In this document: piece after piece, positions 7,151 to 10,437 of the stretch
How positions within the stretch are numbered: position 1 is the first letter of the stretch
Layout: each line of letters starts with the position of its first letter
Source of the DNA: Planctomycetota bacterium
GTDB lineage: Bacteria; Planctomycetota; UBA11346
Length of the DNA stretch: 10,437 bases
Direction: 5' to 3'
Assembly: GCA_013816415.1 (NCBI GenBank)
Contig: JACDEN010000053.1
Coordinates: forward strand, 1 to 10,437
The notes under the pieces: model-generated
Databases searched by the model: none
The model's input: only the letters and a program-made list of their open reading frames with translations
What the model was told of the DNA's origin: nothing
Translations under genes and position numbers: made by a program

Positions 7151-8313
7151 AGCGAGGGCACCTCGAGCCACTTGCGGCTCTTCCAGCTCTCGAGGCCGAG
7201 CTCGGCGAGCTGCACGCCCTTCGCACCCTCCTTGAGCGTCCATCGAAACGGCGCATCCAAGGCGTGGTGCCGGATGAACAGCTCCCACTGGATCTTGAAG
7301 GCGTTGTCGTATTCGAGCGGGCTCGGCACCTCGGTCCAGCCGGCGAAGAAATCGAGCGGACTGTCGACGTCGGGATTCCACACCGGTTTCGGCGTGGCGC
7401 TGACGTGCTGCACCCAGCATTTGCGCAGTCCGGCGACCGCGGTGCCCTTGGTGCCATCGACCTGCACGGTCAGCAGGTCGTCTCGCCGCACGCGCACGTT
7501 CCATGACGAATTGAAGTGGCAGATGACACCGTTCTCGAGCTGGAAGGTCGCGTACGCGGAATCATCAGCGGTCGCCTTGTAGGTCTTGCCGTCCTCGCCG
7601 ACGCGCTCGGGGATGTGCGTCGCGCCCAGGCACGACACCGACTTCACATTGCCGAAGAGGTTGTCGATCACGTAGCGCCAGTGGCAGAGCATGTCGATGA
7701 TGATGCCGCCGCCGTCCTCGGTGCGGTAGTTCCACGACGGGCGCTGCGCCGGCTGGTCCTTCACCGTGCCCTCGAACACCCAGTAGCCGAATTCGCCGCG
7801 CACGCTGAGGATCTGCCCGAAGAAACCCTGCTCCTTGAGCATCTGCAGCTTGCGCAATCCGGGCAGCCACAGCTTGTCCTGCACCACGCCGTTCTTGAGC
7901 CCGGCGTCGGTGCACAGTTTCGACAGGCGCATCGCCTCGGCGGTGGTGACCGCGGTCGGCTTCTCGCAGTAGATCGACTTCTTGGCCTTCACCGCCATCT
8001 CGACGAACTGCGCGCGCTGCAGCGTTCCCGACGAATCGAAGAAGATCTCGTAATGCTTGTCGGCGAGCACCTTCGCCAGGTCGGTGGTGTACTTGATCGG
8101 TCCGGTCTTGGCGTCGGAATATTTGTCCGAGAGCGCCTTGAGCTTCCCTTCGCTGCGTCCGGTCAGGATCGGGTCGGGCATCAGCACCAGATCGTCGCTG
8201 ACCTTGATGCCCCCCTGCTTGATGATCGCCAGGATCGAGCGCACCAGGTGCTGGTTGGTGCCCATGCGTCCGGTGACGCCGTTGAGGATGACGCCGATGA
8301 AGCGGATGGTCAT
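7147..8313 (-). CDS. Gfo/Idh/MocA-family NAD(P)-dependent oxidoreductase, first gene of the operon
   Basis: This 388-residue protein has an N-terminal Rossmann domain and a C-terminal alpha/beta substrate domain, the layout of glucose-fructose oxidoreductase/inositol dehydrogenase relatives. The cofactor-binding segment is GVILNGVTGRMG (7-18), whose GVTGRMG end looks more like dihydrodipicolinate reductase than the usual GxGxxG. The catalytic-lysine motif is CEKP (116-119, K118), and GGGIIIDMLCHW (201-212) supplies D207 and H211. The chosen ATG has a GGGAG six bases before its codon, and upstream sequence is intergenic. It probably oxidises or reduces a uronate or other sugar derivative released by the pathway; the substrate is unknown. 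It is divergent from the GntR regulator gene with about 76 bases between, so it is probably repressed from the shared control region. Confidence 0.88.
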   Translation of the reverse strand: MTIRFIGVILNGVTGRMGTNQHLVRSILAIIKQGGIKVSDDLVLMPDPILTGRSEGKLKALSDKYSDAKTGPIKYTTDLAKVLADKHYEIFFDSSGTLQRAQFVEMAVKAKKSIYCEKPTAVTTAEAMRLSKLCTDAGLKNGVVQDKLWLPGLRKLQMLKEQGFFGQILSVRGEFGYWVFEGTVKDQPAQRPSWNYRTEDGGGIIIDMLCHWRYVIDNLFGNVKSVSCLGATHIPERVGEDGKTYKATADDSAYATFQLENGVICHFNSSWNVRVRRDDLLTVQVDGTKGTAVAGLRKCWVQHVSATPKPVWNPDVDSPLDFFAGWTEVPSPLEYDNAFKIQWELFIRHHALDAPFRWTLKEGAKGVQLAELGLESWKSRKWLEVPSL

Positions 8314-8378
8314 GTGTGGCTCCCGCCCGGGACGCGGGCTGGGCCTCAGGGAACCGCCCTCGGAGCGCGAGTCAACTA

Positions 8379-8398
8379 ATATATCATATATGATATAT
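8379..8398. promoter_or_regulatory. Perfect 20-bp palindrome, putative operator of the divergent GntR/FCD regulator
   Basis: ATATATCATATATGATATAT is a perfect palindrome lying in the only strongly A/T-rich stretch of the divergent region. It covers the apparent ATG of the regulator gene and lies about 66 bases upstream of the operon's first start codon. Its TAT-rich content offers -10-like hexamers on both strands (for example TATATT on the minus strand). I could not find convincing -35 partners. GntR-type dimers bind inverted repeats of this kind, so autoregulation and operon repression are inferred. Confidence 0.7.
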
Positions 8399-9130
8399 CC
8401 GTTGCCCACACTCGCGAGCACGCAGCATGGCGGCGTGGCCGAGACCCTCGCCTCCGACATCGCCGTGTTCCGCACCAAGCAGGAGCTGGTCTACCGCCAC
8501 CTGCGCGACGGCATCATGCGCGTCGAGCTGGCGCCGGGCTCGCGCCTGATCATCGAGGACATCGCGCAGCGCCTCGGCGTCAGCGCGATCCCGGTGCGCG
8601 AGGCGATCCAGCTGCTGCAGTCCGAGCGCCTGGTCGAGGTGCGGCCGCACGCCGGTGCGGTGGTCGCGGGCATCACCCGCGATTCGGTGATCGAGCTGTT
8701 CGCGCTGATGGAAGGCGTCGAGATGATCGCCTTCCGCCAAGCGGTCGCGAAGGCCACCCCCGCGCACATCATAGCGCTCGAACCGATCGTCGAGGCGATG
8801 GCGTCCGCGCGGAAATCCAAGGATCCCGACAAGCTCGCGCGGCTGAACCGCAACTTCCATGTCGCCATCGCGGCGATCGCCGGCATGCCGCGCGTCGAGG
8901 AGCTGACCGCGCGGCTGTTCGACGACTGGGACCGCATGCGCCGCCATTTCCTCGGCGGCGTCGCCCTGCCCGGCGCCGAGCAGTCGCATCGCGAGCACGC
9001 GGCGATGATCCGCGGCCTGCAGGCGAAGGATCTATCGGCGCTGCTCACGCTCACCCAGGAGCACAATCGCCAGGCCCTCGCCCGCAGCTTGGCGCTTGTG
9101 CCCGAGGACGTGCGGCCAGCCGCGAAGTGA
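8390..9130 (+). CDS. GntR-family transcriptional regulator, FadR/FCD subfamily
   Basis: This 246-residue protein has a winged helix-turn-helix DNA-binding domain at about 27-92 (VYRHLRDGIM, APGSRLIIEDIAQRLGVSAIPVREAIQLLQSERLVEVRPHAGAVV in sequence) and an all-helical FCD effector domain at about 98-235. FCD metal-site positions read N153, H157 (RNFHVAI), H203 and H225; the first is normally Asp. Proteins of this type usually sense sugar acids or organic acids and repress divergent catabolic genes. The start is uncertain: ATG 8390 lies inside the palindrome and has no clear Shine-Dalgarno, while GTG 8435 is an in-frame alternative giving 231 residues. It is divergent from the uronate operon and therefore its likely regulator (inference). 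Confidence 0.9.
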   Translation: MIYPLPTLASTQHGGVAETLASDIAVFRTKQELVYRHLRDGIMRVELAPGSRLIIEDIAQRLGVSAIPVREAIQLLQSERLVEVRPHAGAVVAGITRDSVIELFALMEGVEMIAFRQAVAKATPAHIIALEPIVEAMASARKSKDPDKLARLNRNFHVAIAAIAGMPRVEELTARLFDDWDRMRRHFLGGVALPGAEQSHREHAAMIRGLQAKDLSALLTLTQEHNRQALARSLALVPEDVRPAAK

Positions 9131-9198
9131 TTGCCGGCGCTACTGTGGGCGCCGCCTGAGATTACATCGACAGCACGGATGGCGCTGGGCGGGTGGCA

Positions 9199-9226
9199 TT
9201 GCAATCGCGGTTTTCCCCTCTATGAA
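9199..9226 (+). promoter_or_regulatory. Candidate sigma-70-like promoter of the second oxidoreductase gene
   Basis: TTGCAA (9199-9204) and TATGAA (9221-9226) are spaced by 16 bases, each matching four of six consensus positions. The -10 element overlaps the left half of the LacI-type operator, an arrangement that would let a bound repressor block initiation. Weak but positionally coherent; initiation close to the gene would leave a very short leader. Confidence 0.35.
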
Positions 9227-9239
9227 AGCGCTTCCATAG
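9220..9239. promoter_or_regulatory. LacI/CcpA-type operator upstream of the second oxidoreductase gene
   Basis: CTATGAAAGCGCTTCCATAG is an inverted repeat with one mismatched pair and central AAGCGCTT. The core TGAAAGCGCTTCCA (9223-9236) fits the cre/LacI-family consensus TGWAARCGYTWNCW. It ends 21 bases before the start codon. No LacI-family gene is present in the window, so the regulator must be encoded elsewhere. Confidence 0.72.
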
Positions 9240-9260
9240 CCACCCGAGAGGAGTCGTCCC

Positions 9261-10301
9261 ATGGTCGAGAAGAACACGCAGAAGAAGAAGGCGGTGATCG
9301 TCGGCTGCGGCAGCATGGGCCGCGAGTGGATGAAGAACCTCACCGCCAATCCGCGGGTCGAGCTAGTCGGCACCGTCGATGTGCGCCTGGAGGCGGCGCA
9401 GTCCGCGGCCAAGGATTTCAATGTCCCGCCCGAACGCGCGTTCACCGATCTGAAGCAGGCGATCGCGGCCTGCGCGCCCGACTTCGTGGTCGACATCACC
9501 ATCCCGGAGGGCCACTGCCCGACCACCGTCACGGCTTTGAGCAAGGGCCTTCCGGTGATCGGCGAGAAGCCGCTGGCGGCGAGCATGGCCGCAGCGAAGA
9601 AGATGCTGAAGGCGTCGGAGAAGGCGAAGAAGCTGTACATGGTCAGCCAGAGCCGCCGTTACGAGGCGAACCACATCGCCGTGGCGAAGACGCTCGCCTC
9701 AGGTGCGATCGGCGACGTCACCGCCATCAACTGCGACTTCTACATCGGCGCGCACTTCGGCGGCTTCCGCGAGGAGATGGCCTCGCCGCTGGTTCTCGAC
9801 ATGGCGATCCACCACTTCGACATGTGCCGCATGTTCACCGGGGCGGATCCGAAAGCGGTCTACGCCCATGAATTCAACCCCAAGGGCTCATGGTATAAAG
9901 GCGACGTCGCGGCGAGCATCATCTTCGAGATGACCAAGGGCATCATCTTCACCTATCGCGGATCGTGGTGCGCCGAAGGCTTTCCCACCGCGTGGAACGG
10001 CGATTGGCGCGTGGTCGGCAGTTCTGGCTCGCTCCTCTTCGAGAAGGATCAGGCTCCGCGCGCGCAATGCCCGAAGCCCGGCAGCACCGGATTCATCCGC
10101 CCAGTCGAGGACGTCGCGATCGCGGTCGAACCCGTCGCCGCCAAGGGCATCGCCGGCTCGCTCGAGGAATTCCTCGACACCCTCGACAAGAAGATCAGGA
10201 AACCGCAGTGCGAGGTGCACGACAACATCAAGAGCCTGGCCATGGTCTTCGCGGCGATGAAGTCGTCGCGCTCGGGCAGGCGCGAGAAGATCGTTTGGTA
10301 G
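9261..10301 (+). CDS. Gfo/Idh/MocA-family NAD(P)-dependent oxidoreductase
   Basis: This 346-residue protein has a canonical Rossmann motif VGCGSMG (14-20), an acidic cofactor-ribose position around VDVR (39-42), the catalytic-lysine motif GEKPLA (101-106, K103) and the substrate-domain signature VLDMAIHHFDMCRM (178-191, D180 and H184). Length is typical of sugar dehydrogenases in this superfamily. The ATG is preceded by AGAGGAG at about nine bases. The first ten residues are lysine-rich and polar, with no signal sequence, so it is cytoplasmic. It lies 130 bases downstream of the GntR gene and has its own LacI-type operator, so it is probably controlled separately from the divergent operon. 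It is clearly a different subfamily from the 7147-8313 gene. Substrate is unknown. Confidence 0.9.
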   Translation: MVEKNTQKKKAVIVGCGSMGREWMKNLTANPRVELVGTVDVRLEAAQSAAKDFNVPPERAFTDLKQAIAACAPDFVVDITIPEGHCPTTVTALSKGLPVIGEKPLAASMAAAKKMLKASEKAKKLYMVSQSRRYEANHIAVAKTLASGAIGDVTAINCDFYIGAHFGGFREEMASPLVLDMAIHHFDMCRMFTGADPKAVYAHEFNPKGSWYKGDVAASIIFEMTKGIIFTYRGSWCAEGFPTAWNGDWRVVGSSGSLLFEKDQAPRAQCPKPGSTGFIRPVEDVAIAVEPVAAKGIAGSLEEFLDTLDKKIRKPQCEVHDNIKSLAMVFAAMKSSRSGRREKIVW

Positions 10302-10309
10302 CAGCGGAG

Positions 10310-10344
10310 TTGGTGGTTGGTGGTTGGTGGCTGGTGGTTGGTGG
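10310..10344 (+). repeat. TTGGTGG heptamer tandem array, five copies
   Basis: There are five contiguous heptamers, the fourth reading CTGGTGG, starting eight bases after the stop codon of the second oxidoreductase gene. The G-rich strand is the coding strand of that gene, so the run would appear in the 3' end of its mRNA. Confidence 0.85.
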
Positions 10345-10364
10345 TGAACGTCAAAAGGCAGGGG

Positions 10365-10392
10365 TTGGTGGTTGGTGGTGAGTGGTTTGTGG
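10365..10392 (+). repeat. Degenerate TTGGTGG heptamer array, four units
   Basis: TTGGTGG occurs twice, followed by TGAGTGG and TTTGTGG, separated from the first array by 20 unrelated bases. The loss of identity outward suggests decay of an older, longer array or two independent expansions. Confidence 0.7.
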
Positions 10393-10437
10393 TGACAGCC
10401 GACCTATCGCAGATCCAAAGCCAATCCAGTCCACCAT

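Noticed and set aside
7151..7504. Upstream extension of the isomerase gene to an ATG at 7504
   Set aside because: It would lie wholly inside the oxidoreductase gene in another frame and encodes Arg-rich nonsense. The GTG at 7150 with GTGA overlap fits the protein's natural N-terminus.
8314..8478. Extension of the first oxidoreductase to an ATG at 8478
   Set aside because: It would run through the divergent control region and the regulator gene. The ATG at 8313 has a GGGAG site and begins the Rossmann strand directly.
9135..9154. CGGCGC/GCGCCG hairpin after the regulator stop codon as a terminator
   Set aside because: The stem is only six pairs with an eight-base loop and no T-run, so termination cannot be supported.
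10355..10437. Short minus-strand open frame starting at 10437 (ATGGTGGACTGG...)
   Set aside because: It stops after about 27 codons within the heptamer repeat region and shows no motif or ribosome-binding context; it is more likely chance or repeat-associated sequence.
10302..10437. CRISPR array
   Set aside because: The repeat unit is seven bases, contiguous and degenerate, without unique spacers of even length.

Overview
This is a high-GC bacterial window, roughly two-thirds G+C by eye. It carries a catabolic locus for uronic-acid-containing sugars. The taxon cannot be fixed from the sequence alone. The gene mix (DUF5060-type secreted protein, membrane-anchored lectin-like protein, GH88-type hydrolase, several Gfo/Idh/MocA oxidoreductases and a TIM-barrel sugar isomerase) together with heptanucleotide repeats between genes is reminiscent of Verrucomicrobiota (Opitutales-like) or Planctomycetota/Lentisphaerota. 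That assignment is a low-confidence inference.

Layout. From 8313 leftwards on the minus strand runs a compact operon: Gfo/Idh/MocA oxidoreductase (7147-8313), sugar phosphate isomerase/epimerase-like protein (6317-7150, GTG start overlapping the previous stop), KDPG aldolase (5635-6309), KDG kinase (4530-5627), GH88-like unsaturated glucuronyl hydrolase (3110-4492) and a short-chain dehydrogenase (2319-3092). A ~160-bp spacer with an imperfect inverted repeat and CAGAACC heptamers follows. Still on the minus strand come a membrane-anchored protein with two lectin-like regions (701-2155) and, overlapping its stop by one base, a secreted DUF5060-type protein that runs off the left edge (1-701).

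On the plus strand, divergent from the operon, lies a GntR/FCD-family regulator (8390-9130). A perfect 20-bp A/T-rich palindrome (8379-8398) lies in the divergent region and covers the regulator's apparent start codon. A second Gfo/Idh/MocA oxidoreductase (9261-10301) follows behind a LacI/CcpA-type operator (9220-9239). The right end (10302-10437) is non-coding and holds degenerate TTGGTGG heptamer arrays.

Working model (inference from families and synteny). Unsaturated uronyl oligosaccharides made by polysaccharide lyases are imported and cut in the cytoplasm by the GH88 enzyme. The released 4-deoxy-5-keto-uronate is converted to 2-keto-3-deoxygluconate (KDG) by some combination of the SDR, the TIM-barrel isomerase and the oxidoreductase. 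KDG kinase and KDPG aldolase then give pyruvate and glyceraldehyde-3-phosphate. No recognisable KduI, polysaccharide lyase or transporter is present in the window. The GntR/FCD protein probably senses a pathway intermediate and represses through the palindrome.
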